Origin: CAIKMD01 sp963729935
Lineage (GTDB): Bacteria > Pseudomonadota > Alphaproteobacteria > ATCC43930 > CGMCC-115725
Direction: 5' to 3'
DNA length: 64,000 nucleotides
Assembly: GCA_963729935.1 (NCBI GenBank)
Contig: CAVSPW010000002.1
Coordinates: 1,364,001 to 1,428,000 of the forward strand
The translations under genes were made by a program, and so were the position numbers. Below are positions 26,543-35,393 of the stretch, one piece after another (positions within the stretch are counted from its first letter, which is position 1; the number at the start of each line of letters is the position of its first letter). Under the pieces are notes generated by a model, which saw only the letters and a program-made list of their open reading frames with translations, made no database searches and was not told the origin of the DNA.

Positions 26543-28746
26543 GCCTCGGGCTCGGGGCGCAGCAGAATGCCCGCCAACGGCGGCAGCGTAAGCTTCAGCG
26601 AATAGGGTCGCCCATGCCAGGGCACCGCCTCCGCGGCGATGTCGCCGCCATTCCCAAGATTGCCGCCGCCGTAGCAGCCGGCGTCTGAGTTCAGAATCTC
26701 GCGGTACGATCCGGCCAGGGGAACGCCAATTCTGTAACCATGGCGTGGCACGGGCGTAAAATTGCAGACGCAGACGGCGATATCGCGCTCCTCCGCGCCG
26801 CGGCGGATGAAAGAGACGACGCTGTCCGCGCTATCGTTGGCATCGATCCACTCGAATCCTTCGGATTCCGTGTCGCGCTCGTGAAGCGCCGGCAGTTCGC
26901 GATAACAGTGGTTGAGATCGCGAACCAGCCTTTGCATTCCTGCATGGAGCGGATCGGACAATAGGTGCCAATCGAGGCTCGCGTCGTGGTTCCACTCTCG
27001 CGCCTGCGCGAACTCCGCGCCCATGAACAGAAGTTTCTTGCCGGGGTGGCCATACATGAACGTCAGGTAAGCGCGCAGATTCGCGAATTTCTGCCAGTTG
27101 TCGCCCGGCATCTTGCCGAGCAAGGAGCCCTTGCCGTGAACCACCTCGTCATGCGACAGCGGAAGAATGAAATTCTCGCTGAATGCATAATGGAGGCCGA
27201 AGGTCAGCTTATTGTGGTGATAGGCGCGATAGACCGGATCCTCGCGCATATATTCGAGCGTATCGTGCATCCAGCCCATGTTCCATTTGTAGCCAAAGCC
27301 GAGGCCGCCCAGATAAACCGGCCGCGATACCATCGGCCATGTCGTTGATTCTTCCGCGACGGTGATGATGCCGGGCGCGCGGCCATAGGTGAGCTCGTTG
27401 ACGCGCTTGAGGAAATCGATGGCTTCCAGATTCTCGCGGCCGCCGAATTTATTGGGCTGCCATTCGCCGGATTCGCGGCTGTAGTCGAGGTAGAGCATGG
27501 AAGCGACCGCGTCGACCCGCAAGCCGTCGATGTGGAACCTCTGAAGCCAATAGAGTGCGTTGGACAGCAAGAAGTTCGCGACCTCATTGCGCCCGTAATT
27601 GTAGATTAACGTGTCCCAGTCGCGGTGCAGTCCCTTACGCGGATCGGCATGCTCGTAAAGATGGGTGCCGTCGAACTTGGCCAGCCCGTGCGCGTCGTTG
27701 GGAAAGTGGCCGGGCACCCAATCCAGAATGACGCCAAGACCGGCCCGATGGCAGGCATCGACCAGCGCGCGGAAATCGGCGGGGGTGCCGAAGCGGCTCG
27801 TCGGAGCGAACAGGCTCGTGGGCTGGTAACCCCACGAACCATCGAACGGATATTCGCTTATTGGCATCAACTCGAGATGAGTGAAGCCCAGCCCGCAGAC
27901 ATAAGGAACGAGTTCCTCGGCCAGCTCGCGATAGGTGAGGTATCGGTTACCGTCTTCCGGCTTGCGGCGCCACGAGCCGAGGTGGACCTCGTAGATCGCG
28001 ACCGGCGCGGACCGGTCGCAGGCTTTCCCGCGCCGGTCCATCCATGCCGTGTCGTTCCAGGTAACGCTGCCGTCGGCGTAGATGATCGAACTCGTCATCG
28101 GCGGGCGTTCGGCATAGAAGGCCACGGGATCCGCTTTCAGCGGCAAAACTACGCCGTCCTGGCCCTTGATCTCGTATTTATAGCGTTCACCTTGTCCAAG
28201 ACCGGGAATGAAGATTTCCCATACGCCGCAACCGTGCTGCAGCCGCATCGGATGCCGGCGGCCGTCCCAGTTGTTAAAATCGCCGACCACACTGACCCGG
28301 CGGGCGTTGGGCGCCCAAACGGCGAAGGCCACGCCATCGACCCCCTCCATGACTGTCGGATGAGCGCCGAGCTTCTGATAGGCGTCAAGATGTTTGCCCT
28401 CGGCCAGCAAAAGGATGTCGAGCTCGCCGAGCCAGGGCGGAAAGCGATAAGGGTCGTCAATTTCGACCCGGTGTCCGTGCCAATCGACCGATAGCCGATA
28501 GTCGGGCCGCTTTCCGCTTTTCAACCGGCCGATGAATAGACCGGCCTCGTGGACGCGCTCGAGTTCGGCCAGCACGCGCTTTGTCTGCGGTTCGACGACC
28601 TGTGCCGTCTCCGCTTCCGGGAGGAAGGCACGGATGACGTAATCGTCGCCACTGCGCTGAGGGCCGAGATAGCGGAAAGGATCGTCGTGATCGCCGTTGA
28701 CGATGGCGAGCGCGTCGTTCGATTCGGCGTTTCCAACACGGGTCAT
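26539..28746 (-). CDS. glgB: 1,4-alpha-glucan branching enzyme (copy 1)
   Basis: A 735-residue GH13 branching enzyme. There are two N-terminal carbohydrate-binding/CBM48 domains (residues about 15-235) and then the barrel, with nucleophile Asp412 (HIDGLRVDAVASMLYLDYSR), acid Glu465 (ITVAEESTTWP) and His532-Asp533 (LPLSHDEVVHGKGS). The C-terminal beta domain is complete. It introduces alpha-1,6 branches into the glucan made by GlgE, the classical partner in the GlgE pathway. The treS stop is 22 bases upstream. A second glgB lies at 41.8 kb. Confidence 0.96.
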   Translation of the reverse strand: MTRVGNAESNDALAIVNGDHDDPFRYLGPQRSGDDYVIRAFLPEAETAQVVEPQTKRVLAELERVHEAGLFIGRLKSGKRPDYRLSVDWHGHRVEIDDPYRFPPWLGELDILLLAEGKHLDAYQKLGAHPTVMEGVDGVAFAVWAPNARRVSVVGDFNNWDGRRHPMRLQHGCGVWEIFIPGLGQGERYKYEIKGQDGVVLPLKADPVAFYAERPPMTSSIIYADGSVTWNDTAWMDRRGKACDRSAPVAIYEVHLGSWRRKPEDGNRYLTYRELAEELVPYVCGLGFTHLELMPISEYPFDGSWGYQPTSLFAPTSRFGTPADFRALVDACHRAGLGVILDWVPGHFPNDAHGLAKFDGTHLYEHADPRKGLHRDWDTLIYNYGRNEVANFLLSNALYWLQRFHIDGLRVDAVASMLYLDYSRESGEWQPNKFGGRENLEAIDFLKRVNELTYGRAPGIITVAEESTTWPMVSRPVYLGGLGFGYKWNMGWMHDTLEYMREDPVYRAYHHNKLTFGLHYAFSENFILPLSHDEVVHGKGSLLGKMPGDNWQKFANLRAYLTFMYGHPGKKLLFMGAEFAQAREWNHDASLDWHLLSDPLHAGMQRLVRDLNHCYRELPALHERDTESEGFEWIDANDSADSVVSFIRRGAEERDIAVCVCNFTPVPRHGYRIGVPLAGSYREILNSDAGCYGGGNLGNGGDIAAEAVPWHGRPYSLKLTLPPLAGILLRPEPEA

Positions 28747-28768
28747 GACTGTCCCTCCCCTGGACAGA

Positions 28769-31700
28769 CTAGGACAGCAGATTCACGGCACCGGCGATGG
28801 GGACCCCGACCCATGCCGTCCGGTTCGCCAATTCGTAGCCGATTTCGTGGAATACCTTTTCGAGGATCGCGAGATCGAGCAGCGCCTTGGCCACGCGTTC
28901 ATTTGAAGGATAAACCGGGCAGCCCGCGACGCTCCCGCGATAGGCATCGAGGAAGGCGGCGACAGTTTGGTCGCGCCAGGCCAGAACATGCGGGATAAGC
29001 GCATCGCGGCGGTCGGGCTGAGCGACCGTCACGCGGTCGAGAGCGGCCCATGCTGCATAGTCGAATGAACGCAGCATGCCCGCCACGTCCCTGAGAGCAG
29101 TATGCTTGCGTCGGCGTTCGGCCAAGGGCCGCTTGGGTTCGCCCTCGAAGTCGACCACGTAGAAATCGTTCTGCGCGACAAGCACTTGCCCCAGATGATA
29201 GTCGCCATGGTGGCGGGTCTTGACCGCGTCGATCGTCATAGGCAGCGACGCGCCGATCCGCCGCAGCACCTCGCTCCGTTTCTCCAGGAGTGGTTGCGCC
29301 CGTTGCGCTTGATCGACCGACAGCGACTTGCGACCCGCCGCCAGGGTCGCCAAGACAGCGCGCCCCTCCGCTCGCACCTGCCGCACATAAAGACGCAAGT
29401 CGGCCTCGGTGAACGGCTCCGGACGGAACGCCTTCCCGGCATCGGGCCGGCATAACGCCCGGTGCAATTCTGCCGTTCGGATCGCCAGCTGACGGGCCTG
29501 CGCGAGATAGACGGCGTGATTATCTTTGGCATCCGTATGAGCCGGCAAGAGCAGGCGATCCTCCAGAAAACGCTCCAGATAACTCAACGTCTGGGACCAG
29601 CCGTCGCCCTGGTTGCGGACAAAGCCATGCATGGCCGCGAGCGCCGTGGGCTTACCCTTTTCGTCGACCAGTTCGATGCTGCCGAGCAACGGCGGCGTGT
29701 TGGCGTAATGCGCAACCTCGGTGAGGTAGTGACCCATTTCGACCTCGGGATGCACGCCGGCGGCCACCCTGCGATAGAGTTTCAGAACCGCATAGTCTTC
29801 GATCAGGATGGAAGTATTGCTCTGCTCCAAGCCCAACAGCCGCACCACCGGCGATTCCGGGAATCGCTTCTGGCTGAGAGCCGCTGTCTGACGGAATCGC
29901 AATTCGCCACCGGCTACCTCGATCGTCGCTTCTTTGCGGATATTGTCGAGCAGCCCCAGCGTAAAACGCTCGTCGGCGACGGCCTCGTAGAGAGCGCCCT
30001 CGCGCGGCCCCTTGCGCAGCCGCGCCAGGACGACCGCCTGGGCCTGCTGCGGCAGCGCGTGAATCTCGCCCCAGTCGGCTGCGAGCGGCAAGGCATAGCG
30101 CTGCGGCGGCTGCCCGCCGGCAAACCGCGCCTCGACGATGGCCAGCAGCCAGCCTTCGGCGGGACCCGGCAGCGTCACGGACGCCGCCAGGGAGACGGAA
30201 TCGAGCTTCACGTCCTTGGCCCCGTACCATCGGCGCGGCGGCAGGTATTGGCGCAACACATCCCGCTCGATGATTGACCGGCCGCGGCCGGTGGTGATGC
30301 CGGCCCAACCGTCCGCCATAACCAGCGTGACGTATTCAGGGGGCCGCACCGCCGCGGCGACCAAGGCCGTCTCTTGCTCGGTCGGCAATTCCAGCCGGAA
30401 CCAAAGGAACGAAAACGCTTGCAGTGTCAGTTTATAATAGTCGTCGCCGATCGACGAAAACCGGTGGCGCCCCAGCAACTCCACGGGAATGCGGCCTTTG
30501 TAGGCCGAGAGATCGAGTTCGAACGGCTGGGCCGCACGAGACAGGTTGACGACACATAAAATCGCTTCCCCATCCAACTCGCGAAGATAGGCCAGGACCG
30601 CACGATTGTTCGGATAGAGGAAGGTGAGCGTACCGCGCCCAAACACCTTGCTCGACTGGCGCACGGCGATCAGGCGCTTCATCCAATTGAGCAAAGATGA
30701 CGGGCTGCGGCTGGCCGCCTCGACACTCACTGCCTGGTAGCCATAGATCGGGTCCATGAGCGGCGGCAGGAAGAGCCGCGCCGGATCGGCACGCGAGAAG
30801 CCGCCGTTGCGGTCAGGCGTCCATTGCATGGGCGTCCGCACACCATCGCGATCGCCAAGATATATATTGTCGCCCATCATGATCTCGTCGCCGTAATAGA
30901 GAAACGGCGTACCGGGCATCGACATCAGCAGGCTGTTCATCAGCTCGATCTTGCGTCGATCGTTTTCCATCAGCGGAGCCAGGCGGCGCCGGATGCCGAC
31001 ATTGATCCGCGCACGCCGGTCGGTGGCATAGGTGTTCCACAGATAGTCGCGCTCGGAATCGGTGACCATCTCGAGGGTCAGTTCATCATGATTCCGCAGG
31101 AAGATGCCCCACTGACAATTCTGCGGAATCTCCGGCGTCTGCCGCATGATGTCGGTGATCGGATGCCGATCCTCCTGGGCGATGGCCATATACATGCGGG
31201 GCATCAACGGGAAGTGAAAGCACATGTGGCATTCGTCGCCATTGCCGAAATATTGCTGGACATCTTCCGGCCACTGGTTGGCTTCGGCGAGCAACATGCG
31301 GTCGCTGTAGCGCGCATCGAGTTCGCCCCGGATCCGCTTGAGCAGCGCATGAGTCTCGGGGATGTTCTCGTTGTTGGTCCCTTCCCGCTCACACAGATAC
31401 GGGATGGCGTCGAGGCGCAGCCCGTCAACGCCGGCATCGAGCCAGAAGTTCATAGTGTTGATCACCGCCTTGAACACCTGCGGGTTTTCGAAGTTCAGAT
31501 CCGGCTGGTGTGCGAAGAATCGGTGCCAGTAGTAAGCCTTGGCGACCGGATCCCACGTCCAATTGGACTTTTCGGTATCGGTGAAGATGATGCGCGTACC
31601 AAGATATTTCTGGTCGGTGTCGCTCCAGACGTACCAGTCGCGATGTCGCGTGCCGGGCTTGGCGCGGCGGGCCCGTTGGAACCAGGGGTGCTGGTCCGAT

Positions 31701-32020
31701 GTGTGGTTGATGACCAGTTCGGTGATGACCCGCAGATTGCGGCGATGGGCTTCGCGGACGAACCGCCGGAAATCGCGCATCGTACCGTAGGCCGGTTGCA
31801 CGTTCTTGTAATCGGAAATGTCATAGCCGTCGTCACGTAGCGGCGAGGGATAGAATGGCATCAGCCAGATCGCGGTGACGCCGAGATCCTGGAGGTGGCC
31901 GAGCTTCTCCGTCAAGCCGACGAAGTCGCCGATGCCGTCGTTGTTGGCATCGAAAAACGACTTGACGTGAACTTGATAGACGACGGCATCTTTGAACCAG
32001 AGATGATCGTTTGCAGGCAT
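28769..32020 (-). CDS. treS: Trehalose synthase fused to maltokinase
   Basis: A 1083-residue fusion. Residues about 1-550 are GH13 TreS, which interconverts trehalose and maltose: Asp204 in GVDGLRLDAIPYL, Glu246 in RMLLAEANQWPED, and His311-Asp312 in FLRNHDELTLEM. Residues about 600-1083 are a maltokinase (Mak/Pep2) with the kinase-like catalytic loop HHGDYHLGQVLV and metal-binding VVDFEGEP. Maltose formed by the first half is thus phosphorylated in place to maltose-1-phosphate, the substrate of GlgE encoded just upstream. ATG 32020 begins the known TreS N-terminus (PANDHLWFKDAVVYQVHVK); the open frame extends upstream into glgE. Confidence 0.95.
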   Translation of the reverse strand: MPANDHLWFKDAVVYQVHVKSFFDANNDGIGDFVGLTEKLGHLQDLGVTAIWLMPFYPSPLRDDGYDISDYKNVQPAYGTMRDFRRFVREAHRRNLRVITELVINHTSDQHPWFQRARRAKPGTRHRDWYVWSDTDQKYLGTRIIFTDTEKSNWTWDPVAKAYYWHRFFAHQPDLNFENPQVFKAVINTMNFWLDAGVDGLRLDAIPYLCEREGTNNENIPETHALLKRIRGELDARYSDRMLLAEANQWPEDVQQYFGNGDECHMCFHFPLMPRMYMAIAQEDRHPITDIMRQTPEIPQNCQWGIFLRNHDELTLEMVTDSERDYLWNTYATDRRARINVGIRRRLAPLMENDRRKIELMNSLLMSMPGTPFLYYGDEIMMGDNIYLGDRDGVRTPMQWTPDRNGGFSRADPARLFLPPLMDPIYGYQAVSVEAASRSPSSLLNWMKRLIAVRQSSKVFGRGTLTFLYPNNRAVLAYLRELDGEAILCVVNLSRAAQPFELDLSAYKGRIPVELLGRHRFSSIGDDYYKLTLQAFSFLWFRLELPTEQETALVAAAVRPPEYVTLVMADGWAGITTGRGRSIIERDVLRQYLPPRRWYGAKDVKLDSVSLAASVTLPGPAEGWLLAIVEARFAGGQPPQRYALPLAADWGEIHALPQQAQAVVLARLRKGPREGALYEAVADERFTLGLLDNIRKEATIEVAGGELRFRQTAALSQKRFPESPVVRLLGLEQSNTSILIEDYAVLKLYRRVAAGVHPEVEMGHYLTEVAHYANTPPLLGSIELVDEKGKPTALAAMHGFVRNQGDGWSQTLSYLERFLEDRLLLPAHTDAKDNHAVYLAQARQLAIRTAELHRALCRPDAGKAFRPEPFTEADLRLYVRQVRAEGRAVLATLAAGRKSLSVDQAQRAQPLLEKRSEVLRRIGASLPMTIDAVKTRHHGDYHLGQVLVAQNDFYVVDFEGEPKRPLAERRRKHTALRDVAGMLRSFDYAAWAALDRVTVAQPDRRDALIPHVLAWRDQTVAAFLDAYRGSVAGCPVYPSNERVAKALLDLAILEKVFHEIGYELANRTAWVGVPIAGAVNLLS

Positions 32021-32028
32021 CGCGGACC

Positions 32029-34083
32029 TTATAAACACGGCGAACGGTAATCGACGTGGCGGAACGGCGTGATCCGAAAGATCGAGGCCGGATTGCGCTG
32101 CGGATCGAGCCGCAGGCGCTGGGTCGCGCCGCGCCACAGATGACGCTCGTCGCTCAAGAGGTCCTCCGCTTCGTAGGCATCGTCGTGTCCGATTCCCATT
32201 TGCTCGAGCGGAAACACGACATTTGCCTCGTGCGCGTCGAACGGATCGAGATTGACGGCGACAAACACCATATTGGTACGATCGGACGTCATCTTGCCGT
32301 AGAACAGGATCGAGTCGGAATCAGCGGGATGGAAGCCGAGATTTACGAATTCGTGGAGCGCCGGATTGTTGCGGCGAGCGAGATTCACCCGCCGGATATA
32401 ATCCTTGATGTTCCCCGCCCGGTCCCAGTCCCAGACCTTGTACTCATACTTCTCGGAGTCTTGGTATTCCTCGGTGTCGGGGATGGCTTGGCCTTCGCAC
32501 AGTTCGAAGCCGTTATAGATGCCATAGACGCTCGACAGGGTGGCGGCCAGCACGAGCCGCATCTGGAATGCCGCTCGGCCACCGCGCTGCAGGATCGGCG
32601 GCAAGATGTCCGGCGTGCAGGTAAAGAAGTTGGGCCGCAGATATTCCCTCGACTCCGATTGCGTCAACTCGACCAGATAGTCGATGAACTCCTGCTTGAA
32701 ATTGCGCCACGTAAAATAGCTGTAGGATTGACTGAACCCGGCCTTGGCCAGCACTTTCAGCACTTTGGGCCGCGTAAAAGCTTCGGCCAGGAAGATCGCG
32801 TCGGGATGCCGGGTCTGAACCTCGCGGATCAGCCACTCCCAGAACGGAACCGGCTTGGTATGGGGATTGTCGACCCGGAATATCTTCACACCCTGCTCGA
32901 TCCAGAACAGGATGACGTTCTTGAGTTCCTCCCAGAGCGCGTCGCGATGCGCTCCGTAGAAATTCACGTTGACGATATCCTGATACTTCTTCGGCGGATT
33001 TTCCGCGTACTTGATCGTGCCATCGGGCCGAAAGCGGAACCATTCCGGATGTTCGGCGATCCATGGGTGATCGGGAGCGCATTGGATGGCAAAATCGAGC
33101 GCGATTTCGAGGCCGTGCTTGCCGCTTTCTGCGACCAAGCGACGAAAATCGTCGAGTGTGCCAAGATCGGGATGCAGGGCAGTATGACCGCCCTCCGTCG
33201 CGCCGATGGCGTACGGACTCCCGGGATCGTTGGCGCCGGCGTCGAGCGTATTGTTACGGCCTTTGCGGTTGACCCGGCCGATAGGATGAATCGGCACGAA
33301 GTAAAGCACGTCGAACCCCATGTCCCGCACTTCCGGCAATCGGCGGATGCAGTCATCGAAGGTTGCGCTCCGGCCCGGCACCGTGCCTTGCGAGCGCGGA
33401 AACATTTCGTACCAGGCGGCGAAGCGCGCCGCAGGACGATCGACGAAAACCTCGAGTTCGCGAAAATACGTGGTTATGTCGGCGCGCGGGCCGCAGCGGC
33501 CCATGATGCCGCGCACTGATTCGGAGAGCAGGAGCGCGGCGACCGCGTCTGCGCCCGGATCCGCGTCAAGTTCCTTCAGAGCGCGCTGCAAGGCGGTCTC
33601 GTCGTCCTTGGCCACGCCGGCCGCGGCCGCCCGCAGCAACTGGCCGCCTTCGACCGCCTCGAGACTCACGTCCTGACCGGCGTCGCGTTTCTTGACGAAT
33701 TCCTGACGCCAGGACTCATAGACGTCGGTCCAGGCCTCGATGGTGTAAACGTGGCCGCCATTGCGGATCAACTCGACCGAGCCGCTCCAACGGTCGTTGT
33801 CGACGAAATGCATTGGCGCGCGCACCCAATCCGTGCTGTCGGCCTGTCGAATCATGAGGGCCGCGCCTAAGACATCGTGGCCGTCGCGAAAGATATCGAC
33901 CGATACCTCGAACCGGTCGCCGACCACGCGTTTGACCGGATAGCGGCCACCGTCGATCTCGGGATAGACGCCCTCGATCACGATGCGATGGTCAGGCGCC
34001 CAGGCACAATGGTGATTGGCTTCGGCGCTTAGCGTCTTGCCGGCGATAACCGCCGTGTCCTTCTTGTTGCGTGTCCTGATCAT
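32029..34083 (-). CDS. glgE: Alpha-1,4-glucan:maltose-1-phosphate maltosyltransferase
   Basis: A 684-residue GH13_3 enzyme that adds maltosyl units from maltose-1-phosphate to alpha-1,4-glucan. An N-terminal beta domain contains IEGVYPEIDGGRYPVKRV, followed by a helical insertion typical of GlgE. The barrel has YFVPIHPIGRVNRKGRNN, nucleophile Asp405 in KIFRVDNPHTKPVPFWEW, acid Glu434 in IFLAEAFTRPKVL, and the third acid in FFTCTPDILPPIL. I start at ATG 34083, which overlaps the upstream GH13 stop (ATGA); an ATG at 34104 lies inside that gene. The treS start follows after 8 bases. Confidence 0.95.
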   Translation of the reverse strand: MIRTRNKKDTAVIAGKTLSAEANHHCAWAPDHRIVIEGVYPEIDGGRYPVKRVVGDRFEVSVDIFRDGHDVLGAALMIRQADSTDWVRAPMHFVDNDRWSGSVELIRNGGHVYTIEAWTDVYESWRQEFVKKRDAGQDVSLEAVEGGQLLRAAAAGVAKDDETALQRALKELDADPGADAVAALLLSESVRGIMGRCGPRADITTYFRELEVFVDRPAARFAAWYEMFPRSQGTVPGRSATFDDCIRRLPEVRDMGFDVLYFVPIHPIGRVNRKGRNNTLDAGANDPGSPYAIGATEGGHTALHPDLGTLDDFRRLVAESGKHGLEIALDFAIQCAPDHPWIAEHPEWFRFRPDGTIKYAENPPKKYQDIVNVNFYGAHRDALWEELKNVILFWIEQGVKIFRVDNPHTKPVPFWEWLIREVQTRHPDAIFLAEAFTRPKVLKVLAKAGFSQSYSYFTWRNFKQEFIDYLVELTQSESREYLRPNFFTCTPDILPPILQRGGRAAFQMRLVLAATLSSVYGIYNGFELCEGQAIPDTEEYQDSEKYEYKVWDWDRAGNIKDYIRRVNLARRNNPALHEFVNLGFHPADSDSILFYGKMTSDRTNMVFVAVNLDPFDAHEANVVFPLEQMGIGHDDAYEAEDLLSDERHLWRGATQRLRLDPQRNPASIFRITPFRHVDYRSPCL

Positions 34084-35393
34084 GGGGTCCGCAGCAGCCT
34101 CCATTCCAAGGGCGCGAGGTGAAGAGCCGAATTCCCCGCGCCGAGATGCGTGCCGAGTTTGGTGTCGATCAGCGTTCGCGAGTCGATGCCGGTCTCCGCC
34201 ATCAGTCGGCTTAAATCGATGGTCGCTCCGCCGGAGCGACGGGCGTTGGCCAGGAAAAGGCTCGCATGCTTGCCGTCGTTGGTGAGCCGCAGCAGACCGA
34301 TCAGTTCGTCTTGCGCGACGAGCGCCTGTTGCGGGCCCTCCTCGTTGAGCGCGGGGCTATCGCGTTTTATCGCGTTGATTGCCGCGATATCGTCGCTGAG
34401 ATCGAACCAGGGTTCCTCCCAGTCGGATGGGCGCGTCTTCACGACATCAAGCCGGCGGCGGAATCCGAATTCGTAGCCGATCGGCATGAGAACACCGGAG
34501 CCGAAGCAGGCCGCCAGCGCGTAACGCAGCAGGTAGAACCGCCGCGCGTCGTCGGGCGATCCGATATCGGTCGGCATCGCCTTTGCCAACCGCTCGGTAT
34601 CGTGGGATTCCGGGAAGCCGATCGAGGGCGCGATGTGGCGAAACGCTTCATATTGCTCGAGCGCCCAGGGCGCCGCGAGGTCCCACCATTTGACACTGTT
34701 AAACAAATAGTCGAAGCCCGCATTCGCCAGGGAGCTCACCTGATCGAGTTGACAACCGAGCGTCTCGGCACAGAACAGCGCATGAGGCGCTGTACGCCGT
34801 GCCTCGGCAATGAGCGATGCCCAGATTTCGGCCGGGACCTTGTACGCGGCGTCGCAACGAAATCCGGCGAATCCGAGATGGAGGTAATGACGCACCACGC
34901 CGTTCCAGTACGCGACGATCTCGTCCGTCGCCCGACCAGGGTGGTAATCGATCTCTCCCAGATCGCCCCACACCGTCACCTTGGTCTTATCCGCCGGGTC
35001 GATGGCATGGGGCGAGCGAATCGTGCCATCCGGCTCGCGAGCGAACCACTCGGGGTGCTGCTCGGCAAGAACGCTGTCTTTCGCGGTGTGGTTGACGACC
35101 AGATCCATCATCACCGCGAGACCGTGACTCTTGGCGGCGGTCACGAATGCCGCGAGCAGAACGGCATCGTCCTGCCTTGCCTCGCCGCGGAACAATGGAT
35201 TGAGGCGATAATAGTCTTTCACGGCGTAGAGACTCCCGGAAAAGCCCGGCTCGTGAAACGGATTGACATAGACCCAGTCGAATCCCATTGCCGCGATCCG
35301 CGGGAGGAAGCCATGCCAGCCGCCGATTGGACCACAGAGGAGAGGAAATAAGTTATAGATGCGCGGTCCGGTGCAGTCGGAACCCACCGTCAT
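34080..35393 (-). CDS. GH13 alpha-amylase-like protein coupled to GlgE, substrate unknown
   Basis: A 437-residue GH13-family protein with a compact barrel. I see RIYNLFPLLCGPIGGW at the start, MMDLVVNHTAKDS, nucleophile Asp181 in GFAGFRCDAAYKVPAE, acid Glu210 in ALFCAETLGC, and His264-Asp265 in GFPESHDTERLA. All three catalytic acids are therefore present, but domain B is small. It has no carbohydrate-binding domain and no signal peptide, so it is probably cytoplasmic. Its start overlaps the otsA stop (ATGA at 35390-35393) and its stop overlaps the glgE start. I recall comparable amylase-like domains beside or fused to GlgE in other alphaproteobacteria, but no established activity. Confidence 0.75.
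   Translation of the reverse strand: MTVGSDCTGPRIYNLFPLLCGPIGGWHGFLPRIAAMGFDWVYVNPFHEPGFSGSLYAVKDYYRLNPLFRGEARQDDAVLLAAFVTAAKSHGLAVMMDLVVNHTAKDSVLAEQHPEWFAREPDGTIRSPHAIDPADKTKVTVWGDLGEIDYHPGRATDEIVAYWNGVVRHYLHLGFAGFRCDAAYKVPAEIWASLIAEARRTAPHALFCAETLGCQLDQVSSLANAGFDYLFNSVKWWDLAAPWALEQYEAFRHIAPSIGFPESHDTERLAKAMPTDIGSPDDARRFYLLRYALAACFGSGVLMPIGYEFGFRRRLDVVKTRPSDWEEPWFDLSDDIAAINAIKRDSPALNEEGPQQALVAQDELIGLLRLTNDGKHASLFLANARRSGGATIDLSRLMAETGIDSRTLIDTKLGTHLGAGNSALHLAPLEWRLLRTP

Noticed and set aside
34083..34104. Upstream ATG for glgE at 34104
   Set aside because: It lies inside the preceding GH13 gene. The ATGA overlap at 34083 matches the coupling seen at other junctions of the operon.
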